Source of the DNA: Legionella_C dresdenensis
Lineage (GTDB): Bacteria > Pseudomonadota > Gammaproteobacteria > Legionellales > Legionellaceae
DNA: 64,000 bases
Assembly (NCBI RefSeq): GCF_042649825.1
Contig: NZ_JBHSAB010000021.1
Location: forward strand, 1-64,000
Reading direction: 5' to 3'
Numbering within the stretch: position 1 is the first letter of the stretch; every line of letters starts with the position of its first letter. A model generated the notes under the pieces. It did not search any database, had not been told where the DNA came from, and saw only the letters and a program-made list of their open reading frames with translations. This document shows positions 26,134-35,379 of the stretch, piece after piece. Made by a program: the position numbers and the translations under genes.

Positions 26134-27387
26134 CGACATATTTATTCATTTTTTATGTATCTGTTAACTCCCTTCCTGTTGCTCAGATTATGGTGGAAAG
26201 GGCGAAAATTGCCGGGGTACCGGGCACGAATTGCCGAACGTTTTTGTCTGGATGCCTTGCCTGAAGCCCGGTATGATATATGGGTGCACGCTGTTTCACT
26301 GGGGGAAGTCATTGCAGCGACGCCATTAATAAATCAACTATTAGCGAAAGATTACACGATCCTGGTTACCACCATGACGCCTACCGGCGCTGAACGGGTA
26401 AAGAACCAGTATGGCGGGCGGGTAAGCCATCGCTATGTACCCTATGATCTGCCTGTTGTATTAACCCGTTTTTTTAAAGCTAACCAGATCAGAGTCGGTG
26501 TTATTGTTGAAACAGAGTTATGGCCGAACCTGATTGATAAAGCAAGTAAAGCGAGCATTCCGCTGCTTCTGGTTAACGCTCGTTTATCTGAACGGTCGTG
26601 CAAAGGTTATGAAAAAATCCGTTGGTTAATCAAGCCCGTTTTAAATCAGTTTCAAGGGATATTGGCGCAGGCTGCAGATGATGCAGAACGCTTTAGGCAT
26701 CTGGGCGCGGAAAGCGCGCGGGTAACGGTTTTGGGTAATGTTAAATTTGATTTGGAAACCCGTAATATTGACAAACCGTTCTTTGAACAGATTAAGCAGG
26801 CCTGGGGAGACGAGCGCATGGCGGTCATCGCTGCCAGTACACACGATAATGAAGAGCAACAAATTCTTACTGGCTTCAGGCAGCTGCGTGCTGAGGTTCC
26901 GGATGCGGTATTATTAATTGCACCACGCCATCCTGAGCGTTTTCAGCTTGTTTATCAGCTTGCCTGTCAGATGGGGTTTAATACCGCTCTGCGCAGTCAG
27001 GCAGAAACAATTTCTACTGCCAGTGAAGTGATTGTTCTTGATTGCCTGGGAGAAATGTTGGGCTTTTATCATGTCAGTAATTATGCGTTTGTTGGCGGAA
27101 GTTTTGTTTCAGTAGGCGGGCATAATGTTCTTGAACCGATCGCCATGAATACACCCGTTTTCAGCGGACCGAATATCCATAATTTCAAAACCATCTGTCA
27201 GGATTTGCAACAGGCACAGGCAATAGAAATGGTTGCCAACGCAGAGGATTTAATGCAGCGCATTATCAAATTGCGAAATGACAAGGAAGCCCGGGAGAAA
27301 CTGGTGGCAAATGCCAGTCAGGTGCTTGATAGTAATAAAGGGGCGGTTGCAAGGTATATTGCCCGAATTGAAAGTGTTATAATGTAA
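26134..27387 (+). CDS. waaA: 3-deoxy-D-manno-octulosonic acid (Kdo) transferase
   Basis: WaaA (KdtA) adds Kdo residues to lipid IVA at the inner membrane during LPS synthesis. The 417-aa length is close to the 425-aa E. coli enzyme, and MRHIYSFFMYLLTPF aligns with its membrane-anchoring N-terminus, so the 26134 ATG is preferred over 26107. Seen: SLGEV (catalytic Glu region), TTMTPTGAERV, IVETELWPNL, and the C-terminal Kdo-transferase pattern GGSFVSVGGHNVLEPIAM. No LPS genes adjoin it. It is divergent from djlA and convergent with dksA. Confidence 0.95.
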   Translation, partial: RHIYSFFMYLLTPFLLLRLWWKGRKLPGYRARIAERFCLDALPEARYDIWVHAVSLGEVIAATPLINQLLAKDYTILVTTMTPTGAERVKNQYGGRVSHRYVPYDLPVVLTRFFKANQIRVGVIVETELWPNLIDKASKASIPLLLVNARLSERSCKGYEKIRWLIKPVLNQFQGILAQAADDAERFRHLGAESARVTVLGNVKFDLETRNIDKPFFEQIKQAWGDERMAVIAASTHDNEEQQILTGFRQLRAEVPDAVLLIAPRHPERFQLVYQLACQMGFNTALRSQAETISTASEVIVLDCLGEMLGFYHVSNYAFVGGSFVSVGGHNVLEPIAMNTPVFSGPNIHNFKTICQDLQQAQAIEMVANAEDLMQRIIKLRNDKEAREKLVANASQVLDSNKGAVARYIARIESVIM

Positions 27388-27459
27388 TCCTTCGAGACGG
27401 AGCTGCGCTCCTCCTCAGGATGAACGGATTTGATTCGGTTTTGCAATATCGCGAGGAAT

Positions 27460-27486
27460 GTTGGGCTGCACTTTGTTTAGCCCAAC
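27460..27486. repeat. GTTGGGCT...AGCCCAAC mini-hairpin (waaA/dksA convergent)
   Basis: This 8-bp stem with an 11-nt loop sits between the convergent waaA and dksA ends and may act as a bidirectional transcription barrier. The same hairpin with a nearly identical loop follows enhC (42860-42886), and its arms match the MITE termini. Confidence 0.65.
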
Positions 27487-27493
27487 ACTCAAT

Positions 27494-27970
27494 TTAATTG
27501 CCTTGATTTTGCTTTTCTTTAATTTCAGACAAGGTTTTGCAGTCAATGCAAAGCGTAGCAGTAGGACGGGCTTCCAGGCGGCGTAAACCAATTTCAATTC
27601 CGCATGCTTCACAATAACCAAAATCGTCATCACGTAAACGCTCAAGCGCATCTTCGATTTTTTTAATCAGTTTGCGTTCGCGATCGCGGGTACGCAGTTC
27701 CAGGCTGAACTCTTCTTCCTGGCTGGCGCGATCATTCGGATCGGCAAAGTTGGCTGCTTCTTCTTTCATGTGTGACATGGTACGGTCAACTTCTTCCATT
27801 AAAGATTGGCGCCAGGCTAAAAGAATACTTTCAATGTGCGCTAATTGCTTCTCATTCATGTACTCTTCGTTTGCTGCTTCCTGATACGGAGCGATACCCA
27901 TGCTGCCCACAGCGTCATTCTTAACGTTTTTTAATTTATCGTTTGTGGATTTAATTAATTGTTCTGGCAT
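27494..27970 (-). CDS. dksA: RNA polymerase-binding transcription factor DksA
   Basis: DksA binds the RNA polymerase secondary channel and potentiates ppGpp in the stringent response. In Legionella it promotes the transmissive phase. The 158-aa sequence has the coiled coil with the acidic tip (NFADPNDRASQEEEF, Asp pair intact) and the four-cysteine zinc finger (CEACG...CIDC). SD GGGAGG precedes the ATG. A promoter (TTGATA-18-TATTAT) lies upstream. It is monocistronic. Together with letA/letS elsewhere in the window it belongs to the same growth-phase regulatory logic. Confidence 0.97.
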   Translation of the reverse strand: MPEQLIKSTNDKLKNVKNDAVGSMGIAPYQEAANEEYMNEKQLAHIESILLAWRQSLMEEVDRTMSHMKEEAANFADPNDRASQEEEFSLELRTRDRERKLIKKIEDALERLRDDDFGYCEACGIEIGLRRLEARPTATLCIDCKTLSEIKEKQNQGN

Positions 27971-28021
27971 AACTGCCTCCCATTATTTCAATCGCTACTA
28001 AAGTCGCGTCTTTTTATTAAT

Positions 28022-28051
28022 ATAATATGCAACGGGTAGTCTGTATATCAA
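28022..28051 (-). promoter_or_regulatory. dksA promoter
   Basis: On the minus strand TTGATA (28051-28046) is followed after 18 bases by TATTAT (28027-28022), about 50 bases before the dksA ATG. Confidence 0.5.
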
Positions 28052-28070
28052 AAAACAGAGATTGCTTCAA

Positions 28071-28916
28071 CTAATAATTGCTGCGGCCACCGCTTACCCG
28101 ATCATTATTTTGCCAATCTTTCCAACTTGCTATATCAACGTAACCATATTCTTTAAGCATAGACGTAACAGAGAGTTTTTGTTGATAACCATGTTCTATT
28201 AATAATAGCCCGCCTTTAACAAGGCTAGCAAGACTATGTTCAATAATATGTCTGATATCGCTTAAACCATCGTTGCCGCTGATCAGCGCATGCGTTGGTT
28301 CAAAACGCACATCGCCAATTGTAAGGTGAGGATCGTTCGCAGCAATATAGGGCGGGTTTGAAACAATGGCATCGAAGGGCGCAGATATTTCAAGATTAGA
28401 AAACCAGTTCGAGCGGCAGAAGCGGATATTATTGATGCCAAGGAGCCTGGCATTATCTTGTGCGGTTTGTAATGCGCTTTCACTGAGATCACAAGCAGTT
28501 ATATCCCATTCGGGTCTTTCTTTAGCCAACGCCAGGGCAATCGCACCGCTGCCAGTACCCAGATCCAGAATTCTGGCGCCTGCATCCGGCGATACCATGG
28601 ACAAAGTCAGTTCAACCAGCAATTCTGTTTCAGGTCTTGGAATCAAGGTTTCCTGATTAACCCGGAGCGGCAGCGACCAGAATTCGCGCGTACCGGTCAG
28701 ATAGGCAATCGGCGTTCCCAGTGAGCGGCGCGCTACCAGGCTTTCAAACGTTTGTATCTGTTGGGTCGTTAGTTGATACTCAGGATAAGTATACAACCAC
28801 GTTCGAGTTTTCAGCAGAATATGCGCCAGCAGGATTTCAGCATCTATCCTTGCGGTGTCGCTGTAGGGCTCCAGTTGTCTGGCGGCATGTTCCAGTGCGG
28901 ATTTAATCTCAATCAT
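28071..28916 (-). CDS. prmC: peptide chain release factor N5-glutamine methyltransferase PrmC
   Basis: PrmC methylates the GGQ glutamine of RF1 and RF2. The 281-aa protein has an N-terminal helical bundle, the SAM motif ILDLGTGSGAIALALA and the catalytic NPPYIAA. The start at 28916 (MIEIKSALEHA) overlaps the prfA stop by 8 bp (ATGATTGA), which fixes it over longer in-frame options. It is the last gene of the hemA-prfA-prmC operon, so the modifying enzyme is made together with its substrate RF1. Confidence 0.96.
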   Translation of the reverse strand: MIEIKSALEHAARQLEPYSDTARIDAEILLAHILLKTRTWLYTYPEYQLTTQQIQTFESLVARRSLGTPIAYLTGTREFWSLPLRVNQETLIPRPETELLVELTLSMVSPDAGARILDLGTGSGAIALALAKERPEWDITACDLSESALQTAQDNARLLGINNIRFCRSNWFSNLEISAPFDAIVSNPPYIAANDPHLTIGDVRFEPTHALISGNDGLSDIRHIIEHSLASLVKGGLLLIEHGYQQKLSVTSMLKEYGYVDIASWKDWQNNDRVSGGRSNY

Positions 28917-29997
28917 GTTTGCCCAGTTCAGCAAGCAATTCAGCATGATACTCACGCTTTAATGCGTCTACCACCGGTGATAAATCGCCGGCAATAATAT
29001 CAGTCAGTTGATAGAGAGTCAGATTAATCCGGTGATCAGTTAATCGGCCTTGCGGAAAATTATAGGTACGAATTCGCTCGGAACGATCGCCTGAGCCGAC
29101 CAGCGATTTTCGGGTCTGCGCCTGTTGCTGGCGTTGTTTGCTCTGCTCAGCATCCAGCAGACGGGTTTTTAATAAAGCCATGGCCTTTGCCCGGTTCTTA
29201 TGCTGGGAACGCTCGTCCTGACATTCAACTACTACACCGGTTGGGATATGCGTGATGCGGATGGCTGAGTCGGTTTTGTTAACGTGCTGTCCACCGGCGC
29301 CCGAAGAGCGGTAAGTATCAATGCGCAGCTCGTCGCTATTGATTTCGATGTCATCAATTTCATCAACTTCAGGCATGATTGCAACGGTACAGGCAGAGGT
29401 ATGTACCCGGCCTTGCGATTCCGTTTCCGGCACACGCTGAACGCGGTGAGCGCCTGATTCAAATTTTAATTGGGAATAAACATCACTGCCGCTGATGCGC
29501 GCAATAATTTCTTTATAACCGCCATGTTCACCATGGCTGGCGCTGATAACTTCTACCTGCCAGCCTTTCTGTTCAGCATAACGGCTGTACATACGGTATA
29601 AATCGCCGGCAAAAATTGCCGCCTCATCACCACCGGTACCGGCGCGGACTTCCAGATAAATATTACGGGAATCGTCCGGATCTTTGGGAATGAGATGCCA
29701 TTGCAATTGTTCATCCAGTTCATCAACTGACGTTCTGGCCGCATCAATTTCTTCTTTAGCCATTGCAACCAGATCTTTATCATCACTGGCTATCAGCTCT
29801 TCCAGGGAGGCGACATTGTTTTTTGCCTGAAGATATTGATCATAACATTGGGCAACTGGCTCAAGCTGGGCATATTCTTTCGACAGATTTTTGAATTGAT
29901 TCTGATCGGCGATAACAGACGCTTCGGACAATAGACGTCCTACTTCCTGAAAGCGCCCAAGCATCTGCTCAAGTTTTAATTCGAGAGATTGTTTCAT
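28909..29997 (-). CDS. prfA: peptide chain release factor 1
   Basis: RF1 reads UAA and UAG stop codons and triggers peptide release. The 362-aa length is standard. The GGQ motif is present in SGAGGQHVNKTDSAIR, and the N-terminal coiled-coil and codon-recognition domain are complete. Its start overlaps the hemA stop by 4 bp (ATGA), and its stop overlaps prmC by 8 bp. The hemA-prfA-prmC order is the classical gammaproteobacterial operon. Confidence 0.97.
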   Translation of the reverse strand: MKQSLELKLEQMLGRFQEVGRLLSEASVIADQNQFKNLSKEYAQLEPVAQCYDQYLQAKNNVASLEELIASDDKDLVAMAKEEIDAARTSVDELDEQLQWHLIPKDPDDSRNIYLEVRAGTGGDEAAIFAGDLYRMYSRYAEQKGWQVEVISASHGEHGGYKEIIARISGSDVYSQLKFESGAHRVQRVPETESQGRVHTSACTVAIMPEVDEIDDIEINSDELRIDTYRSSGAGGQHVNKTDSAIRITHIPTGVVVECQDERSQHKNRAKAMALLKTRLLDAEQSKQRQQQAQTRKSLVGSGDRSERIRTYNFPQGRLTDHRINLTLYQLTDIIAGDLSPVVDALKREYHAELLAELGKHD

Positions 29998-31256
29998 AGA
30001 GGCATTGTCTCATCGGTATTTTGAAAAAGATAACGGGCGAGATCGAGTAACTCCTCTCGGCCATCCCAGGCTATCTGCTTAAAGCCTACAGTGGGTATAT
30101 GGGTTAATTTATTAACCAGGCGCTCGCATAGTTCGCGTAATACCTGCTTCTCACAGATACCGGCAGACAGTTTTTGCTGGGCGCGTTCCAGTTCCAGTTC
30201 GGCCAGGTTTTGCATACGATCGCGGTAATCACAAATAATATCTTTAGCGCGCAGTGAACGGTGCCAGCGGATATAATTATCCAGCTCGCTGTTAATCAGT
30301 TGTTCGGCTTGCAGAGCTGCTGTCCGGCGCTCATCCATCCCCTGGGTAATCAGGTTTTGCAAGTCGTCGATATTATACAGCCTGACATTGTCGAGCTCTT
30401 TAACATCAGGTTCAATATCACGCGGTACTGCCAGATCAAGGAAAAACATCGGTGCGTTTTCCCGTTGGCCCATTGCATGTTCTACCAGGCTTTTATCAAT
30501 AAAAGGTAACGGGCAGGCGGTAGCTGAAATTACCACGTCAACCTGAGACAGGTATTGCGGTATATCGCCAATTGAAAGTGCCTTACCGTCAAACACTGCT
30601 GCAAGCTGCATGGCATTTTCACGGGTTCTGCTTGCCACATTAAATTGGCGGACACCTTGTTTGTGGAGATATTTGGCAACTAACGTGGCCGTTTCTCCTG
30701 AGCCAATCAGGAAAACCCGCAATGAGCCGGTATCCTTGAAATACTGGCTAATCAACTGCACGGCGGCATAAGCGACAGATACCGGATTGTTACCGATACC
30801 GCTTAAGGTACGCACTCGTTTGCTGGCGCTGAAAACGTATTCAAATACTGAACGCAGATTGTGTTTGACTGTGCCCGCCTGACAGGCATGCTGATAAGCC
30901 TGTTTCATTTGGCCGAAAATTTGCGGTTCGCCAAGCATCATTGAATCAAGACCGCTGGCTACACGTAAGGTATGGCGCACCCCCTGCGAGCCTTGATGCA
31001 CATAAAAGTAGGGTAAAATTGAATCCGGGGCAAGCTGGTGCTCATGCGCAAGTCTGGTAAGCAGCAATTCCACGTCATCGGTATCGCAATAGACTTCGGT
31101 TCTGTTACAGGTAGAGAGAATCATTGCCTCATCGATGGTAGTATAATCCACCAGATTACGAAGCACTTGATCATTTACTCCGGGCGTGAAAGCTAATTTT
31201 TCACGCACCTCAAGCGGAGCTGTTTTATGATTAAGCCCACAGGCAACAAACACCAT
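29994..31256 (-). CDS. hemA: glutamyl-tRNA reductase
   Basis: HemA reduces glutamyl-tRNA to glutamate-1-semialdehyde, the first committed step of C5 tetrapyrrole synthesis. The 420-aa protein starts with GLNHKTAPLEVREK. The catalytic Cys50 is in ILSTCNRTEVYC. An NADPH-binding domain (LIGSGETATLVAKYL) and a C-terminal dimerisation helix follow. It is the first gene of the operon, with 4-bp overlap into prfA. The divergent neighbour at 31421 is a methyltransferase. Confidence 0.97.
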   Translation of the reverse strand: MVFVACGLNHKTAPLEVREKLAFTPGVNDQVLRNLVDYTTIDEAMILSTCNRTEVYCDTDDVELLLTRLAHEHQLAPDSILPYFYVHQGSQGVRHTLRVASGLDSMMLGEPQIFGQMKQAYQHACQAGTVKHNLRSVFEYVFSASKRVRTLSGIGNNPVSVAYAAVQLISQYFKDTGSLRVFLIGSGETATLVAKYLHKQGVRQFNVASRTRENAMQLAAVFDGKALSIGDIPQYLSQVDVVISATACPLPFIDKSLVEHAMGQRENAPMFFLDLAVPRDIEPDVKELDNVRLYNIDDLQNLITQGMDERRTAALQAEQLINSELDNYIRWHRSLRAKDIICDYRDRMQNLAELELERAQQKLSAGICEKQVLRELCERLVNKLTHIPTVGFKQIAWDGREELLDLARYLFQNTDETMPL

Positions 31257-31420
31257 AGATATTTAGCATTGCAGAATAATTAGCGGATTGTAAACGATCC
31301 GGTAGCTGCTCGTAAAGGAGAACCTGTGCAGGGTTTGACTTCGTGATGCCGCTGGCTTTGCTTTCAGCAGTAATTACTGCCAATATAGATTTCCGGGATT
31401 TTATAAGATAAGGAAAGCAG

Positions 31421-32194
31421 ATGACAAACCTGACTTGGCCTGCTGATGATTATGCGATAGGTTCGTATATCCAGGCGACTGTAGCGGATAATTATTTATC
31501 CCGTTTGCAATTAAAACCAACGCACAGAGTATTGGATGTGGGCTGTGGTAACGGGGCATATAGCCGTAAAATTTTAAGCCGGATTCCCCAGGGCTCTTTA
31601 GTCGGATTAGATGCCTCGCCCCACATGCTCAAACTTGCCCGGGAAACCCTGGTTGATTATCCCAATGTACAATTTCATTGCGGTGATATGGCTGCTATGG
31701 CATTTAATAATGAATTTGATTATGTGGTTTCATTCTGGTGCCTGCAATGGTCAGCAGATATTATGGCCTCATTCAGGCATATTCATCAGGCGTTAAAAGA
31801 TTCAGCGAAAGTTTTTGCCTTGTTTCCAACGGGTGATGATCCATTAATGACCATGTATGAGGCTGTCAGAAATTCTGGCCGGTTTTCAAGTCTTGACCAG
31901 TTTAAATTGCCAATCAACTATGCCCAGTTCGTCAATCTGGAACAAAAGCTTGCCGAATTTGCTTTCAAGTCGCTTAAAGTAGAGCGTTGTCAGCAATTGC
32001 TGGAATTGCCGAGTCTGGATATCTACAGTAAATTTGTTAACGGAATTCCATTCTATGACAAGCAGATTTCGGCTCAGGAAATTAAAAAAATTAATCAGGC
32101 AATGGCGGATGCGTTTGAAGTGTATTGCCATGAACATTACAACGGTAAGTATTTGTTCGAATTTTCTATTTATTTGGTAACTGCTGAAAAATAG
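31421..32194 (+). CDS. class I SAM-dependent methyltransferase (BioC/Tam-like)
   Basis: The 257-aa protein carries the SAM-binding VLDVGCGNGAYSR (about 40-52), an acidic residue after strand 2 (LVGLDASPHML) and a DYVVSFWCLQW post-motif. The fold and length resemble trans-aconitate methyltransferase or malonyl-ACP methyltransferase BioC, but no biotin genes are adjacent. The substrate is unknown; small organic acids or acyl groups are plausible. SD AGGAAAG is well placed. It is divergent from hemA. Confidence 0.85.
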   Translation: MTNLTWPADDYAIGSYIQATVADNYLSRLQLKPTHRVLDVGCGNGAYSRKILSRIPQGSLVGLDASPHMLKLARETLVDYPNVQFHCGDMAAMAFNNEFDYVVSFWCLQWSADIMASFRHIHQALKDSAKVFALFPTGDDPLMTMYEAVRNSGRFSSLDQFKLPINYAQFVNLEQKLAEFAFKSLKVERCQQLLELPSLDIYSKFVNGIPFYDKQISAQEIKKINQAMADAFEVYCHEHYNGKYLFEFSIYLVTAEK

Positions 32195-32276
32195 TACGAA
32201 ATTTCAGCTCCATAATGCTCAAGTATTGCCTAGTTTGGCCGCTAATTAGGATAAGACTCGCAGAGGGGGGCTGAAA

Positions 32277-32555
32277 ATGGACATTATCTTTCAAGGTAAG
32301 CATGATAGCGAAGAAGCCGCAGAGAGTTTATTAAGCGTACTCAGGCTATTTAAAGACCAGTATCAGATAAGCCAGTTCCGTGAAATGCACTTGACGGTCA
32401 CGCTGGTTGATAACAATGGCGATGATGTTGAACTGGTTGATAGCGATACGGCCCAGATTTATCGGGTTTTTGAAGTATATCGTCACGGCCATGAATTATC
32501 TGCTGGACGAAAACCCCGTCCCATGTTGCAATTAGTGGTTGATAATACTCGCTAA
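32277..32555 (+). CDS. conserved hypothetical protein, 92 aa
   Basis: This is a soluble acidic protein with alternating helix and strand (EEAAESLLSVLRLFKDQY, then MHLTVTLVDNNGDDVELVD). I do not recognise a family. GAGGGGGG precedes the ATG, and the M50 protease gene starts 11 bp after the stop, so they are probably co-transcribed. A small regulatory or adaptor role next to a membrane protease is possible but unsupported. Confidence 0.75.
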   Translation: MDIIFQGKHDSEEAAESLLSVLRLFKDQYQISQFREMHLTVTLVDNNGDDVELVDSDTAQIYRVFEVYRHGHELSAGRKPRPMLQLVVDNTR

Positions 32556-32566
32556 TTGGAGAGAGG

Positions 32567-33616
32567 ATGCTGTCGGGTTTTTTTGCCTTTGTTTTAATGA
32601 TGATATTGGTGATTGGTCTGCATGAGGCCGGTCATGCGATTGCGGCTTATCTTGCTGGGGTAAAGATTCAGCGTATATCAATTGGTTTTGGCAAACCGGT
32701 TATGTCATGGTTTGATAAACAACAGCGCGAATGGGTGTGGGCTGTCTGGCCGCTGGGCGGCTATGTCAGGCTGCTTAATTCCCGTATTCAGAAAGTCAGG
32801 CCGGATGAATTGCCTTTTTGTTTTGATAAACAGCCTGTCAGTGTACGGTGCCTGATTCTGGTATCCGGTGCCCTGATGAATTTTTTTATTGCCTGGATAG
32901 CGCTGACGATCTATTTCATGGCCGGACACACGCAACAGGCTCCTGTTATTTCCAGAATTGTTCCTGGCACTATTGCTGCACACGCTGGTTTAACCGACAA
33001 TGACCGCATCCTGGCAGTAGCTGGTGTGCCGGTCAATTCCTGGCAGGAAACTGCCATGCAATTTATCCAGGTCTGGGGAAAGGATAAAGTAGCGCTTACT
33101 GTAGCCGGGGAGGGGGCAACGCGTCATCTAACCCTTGATTTAAATGCTCCTCTTGCCCAGAAAAAAAAGAATTTCTTAGCAATCCTGGGAATTGAGCCGA
33201 GTGATGCCAGGGAATTGATGGCAGGGGAATCTTTGCCTGCGGCATTAAGCCATGCCTGGTACAAGCAGGTTCAACTGATTAAATTTTTCCTGATCTCAAT
33301 CAAGCAGTTGGTATTTGGCGTCATCCCTTTTTCCTATTTAATAGGCCCGCTTGGTTTATTGACCGCCTCGGTGAACTCTTTTTTGTTGGGTATCGCGGCA
33401 TTTATGTATTTTATCGCTTGTCTGAGTATTTCGGTGGGGTTGGTTAACCTGCTGCCGATTCCGGGTCTTGATGGCGGTTCGATACTGTTGGCAATGATTG
33501 AAAAAGTTCGTAATAAACCTGTGTCGGTTGCATTGGAGGTTCTGTTGTATCGGTTGTCTTTTATCTTTTTTTGCGTTTTTCTTATTCAGTTAGTTTTAAA
33601 TGACTTAATAAGATGA
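32567..33616 (+). CDS. site-2 (M50) intramembrane zinc metalloprotease, RseP-like
   Basis: The 349-aa polytopic protein has the zinc motif HEAGH at residues 19-23 in the first membrane helix, a PDZ-like domain (about 125-180, VISRIVPGTIAAHAGL...NDRILAVAGVPV) and the third metal ligand in LLPIPGLDGGSIL. RseP of E. coli has two PDZ domains and about 450 residues; this protein has one and is about 100 residues shorter, so it may not be the sigma-E protease. The conserved GPLGLLTASVNSFLLGI loop matches the RIP family. Confidence 0.9.
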   Translation: MLSGFFAFVLMMILVIGLHEAGHAIAAYLAGVKIQRISIGFGKPVMSWFDKQQREWVWAVWPLGGYVRLLNSRIQKVRPDELPFCFDKQPVSVRCLILVSGALMNFFIAWIALTIYFMAGHTQQAPVISRIVPGTIAAHAGLTDNDRILAVAGVPVNSWQETAMQFIQVWGKDKVALTVAGEGATRHLTLDLNAPLAQKKKNFLAILGIEPSDARELMAGESLPAALSHAWYKQVQLIKFFLISIKQLVFGVIPFSYLIGPLGLLTASVNSFLLGIAAFMYFIACLSISVGLVNLLPIPGLDGGSILLAMIEKVRNKPVSVALEVLLYRLSFIFFCVFLIQLVLNDLIR

Positions 33617-33642
33617 TATATCAGAGGACTTGCAGACAAAAA

Positions 33643-33670
33643 GTCGCAAACCACTAATGATACGTATAAT
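33643..33670 (+). promoter_or_regulatory. phhA promoter
   Basis: A perfect TATAAT lies at 33665-33670 with a weak GTCGCA 16 bases upstream. The expected start is about 29 bases before the phhA ATG. Confidence 0.45.
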
Positions 33671-33705
33671 ATTAAATTAAGAACAGCAAGATATTGGGAG
33701 TAATT

Positions 33706-34524
33706 ATGGAATTTGTCAGCCGTTATGTTTCTCATCAACCAGATAAAAGTGGCTTGATCAATTATTCCAGTGAAGAGCATCACATCTGGCAACAGTTATA
33801 TGATCGGCAAATGGCAGTGTTGCCAGGCAGGGCATGTGAGCAGTATATGAAAGGTTTGCAATGCCTTAACCTTGAGGCGAGCCATATTCCGCAACTTCCG
33901 GATATCAGTGAAAAGCTCAAGGTACTGACTGGCTGGCAGGTTGAGCCGGTGGCTGCGTTAATTTCAGCGCGTGCTTTTTTTGAGCTATTGGCCAATAAAC
34001 GTTTTCCTGCCGCAACTTTTATCCGCTGCCAGGAAGAACTGAATTATGTAAAAGAGCCTGATATTTTCCATGAGATATTTGGCCATTGCCCGATGTTGAC
34101 TGATCCGGTTTATGCGGATTTTATCCATCAATATGCCAGCAAGGTTTTAACTTTTCCGGAAAATCAATGGCCATTGTTGCAGCGGTTATTCTGGTTTACA
34201 GTAGAATTCGGTTTAATCAAAAATGAAGATGGCCTGCGCGCTTATGGCGGCGGTATTTTGTCTTCGATCAGTGAAACCGCATACAGTGTGGAAAGCGATA
34301 TCCCGATGCGGGTTCTGTTTGATCCAGTTACTGCTTTCCGTACGCCTTACCGGATTGACATGTTGCAACAGATTTATTTTGTAATTGATGATTATCAGCA
34401 ACTTTATGATTTTGTAAACAAGGATATCAATGCTCTGATTGCACGCGCCCGTGAGCTGGGTGAATTTCCACCGATGTTTCCGGTAGATGCCAATAATCCC
34501 AGCATTCATATTCTTGCCTGTTGA
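33706..34524 (+). CDS. phhA: phenylalanine-4-hydroxylase
   Basis: PhhA is a pterin- and non-haem iron-dependent enzyme converting phenylalanine to tyrosine. The 272-aa catalytic-domain form carries the iron ligands His122 and His127 (FHEIFGH) and Glu167 (FWFTVEFGL). The ATG at 33706 is fixed by GGGAG five bases upstream; an in-frame TTG at 33694 is unlikely. In Legionella this enzyme contributes to tyrosine supply and pyomelanin formation. No tetrahydrobiopterin gene adjoins. Confidence 0.95.
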   Translation: MEFVSRYVSHQPDKSGLINYSSEEHHIWQQLYDRQMAVLPGRACEQYMKGLQCLNLEASHIPQLPDISEKLKVLTGWQVEPVAALISARAFFELLANKRFPAATFIRCQEELNYVKEPDIFHEIFGHCPMLTDPVYADFIHQYASKVLTFPENQWPLLQRLFWFTVEFGLIKNEDGLRAYGGGILSSISETAYSVESDIPMRVLFDPVTAFRTPYRIDMLQQIYFVIDDYQQLYDFVNKDINALIARARELGEFPPMFPVDANNPSIHILAC

Positions 34525-34608
34525 CGGTTTGAGATATGCGCTTACAGGATAGTTAAGTTAAGCCGACACAAAAGTGATTTACGGCAGATAGCGATTTTGC
34601 TAATCTGA

Positions 34609-34637
34609 TTGTAATGAGCGGTTAGTCTTGTTAATAT
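34609..34637 (+). promoter_or_regulatory. putative letA promoter
   Basis: TTGTAA (34609-34614) and TAATAT (34632-34637) are separated by 17 bases, 46 bases before the TTG start. A TATACC at 34641 is an alternative -10. Confidence 0.4.
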
Positions 34638-34683
34638 CCGTATACCTTTTGTGTTCATTGACATATAGTCAAGGAGCATTCAG

Positions 34684-35343
34684 TTGATTAAAGTACTCAT
34701 TGTTGACGACCATGCCTTGGTTCGGATGGGTATTCGACGACTTTTAGACGATTTACCGGACATGGATGTTGTAGCGGATGCTGAGAGTGGAGAGCAGGCT
34801 TTGTCATTGGTAAAATCTCACAAGCCTGATGTCGTACTGCTCGATATGAAAATGCCAGGTATTGATGGCTGGGAAGTAACCAGACGATTAAAAAAGTCGA
34901 ATCCCAACGTTAAAGTTATTGCTGTGACAGCGATGTGCACTGAGCCATTGCCTTCAAGAGTTCTTCAGCTTGGCGCGATGGGGTATATTACCAAAGAATC
35001 AGGCGCGGAAGAGATGGCTGCGGCAATACGCCGTGTTGCCAAAGGCGAGCGTTATTTAAGTGCCGAAATTGCTCAGAAAATGGCGATCAGTAGTCTTGAA
35101 GAGGTTAAAGACTCACCGTTTGACATATTGTTCGAACGCGAAATGCAAGTCATGTTTATGATAACAAGCGGTATGACGGTTCAGGATATTGCCGACAGGC
35201 TGTTTTTAAGCACGAAAACAATTAATGGTTATCGCTACCGTATCTTTGAGAAACTAGATATCAAAAACGATGTCGAATTAACCTTCCTGGCCTTAAAGCA
35301 TCGCGTTATAGAGCGTCCTAACGACGAACAAACAGATAATTAA
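34684..35343 (+). CDS. letA: LetA/UvrY/GacA response regulator
   Basis: The NarL/FixJ-type regulator has 219 aa. Its receiver domain has Asp54 in VVLLDMKMPG and a C-terminal LuxR helix-turn-helix (VQDIADRLFLSTKTINGYRYRIFEKL). The TTG start is supported by AAGGAG seven bases upstream. In Legionella, LetA controls the small RNAs RsmY and RsmZ, which antagonise CsrA, to switch from replication to transmission. Adjacency to uvrC is the hallmark of this orthologue group (uvrY-uvrC in E. coli). The likely sensor LetS is in the same window at 55581-58319. Confidence 0.94.
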   Translation: MIKVLIVDDHALVRMGIRRLLDDLPDMDVVADAESGEQALSLVKSHKPDVVLLDMKMPGIDGWEVTRRLKKSNPNVKVIAVTAMCTEPLPSRVLQLGAMGYITKESGAEEMAAAIRRVAKGERYLSAEIAQKMAISSLEEVKDSPFDILFEREMQVMFMITSGMTVQDIADRLFLSTKTINGYRYRIFEKLDIKNDVELTFLALKHRVIERPNDEQTDN

Positions 35344-35351
35344 CCTGCCAT

Positions 35352-35367
35352 CCCCGCGAAGGCGGGG
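35352..35367 (+). promoter_or_regulatory. intercistronic hairpin containing the uvrC ribosome-binding site
   Basis: CCCCGC and GCGGGG pair around a GAAG tetraloop. The only SD-like sequence for uvrC (GGGGAG, 35364-35369) is mostly within the 3' arm, so folding could limit uvrC translation relative to letA. Confidence 0.5.
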
Positions 35368-35379
35368 AGCCATTGATTT

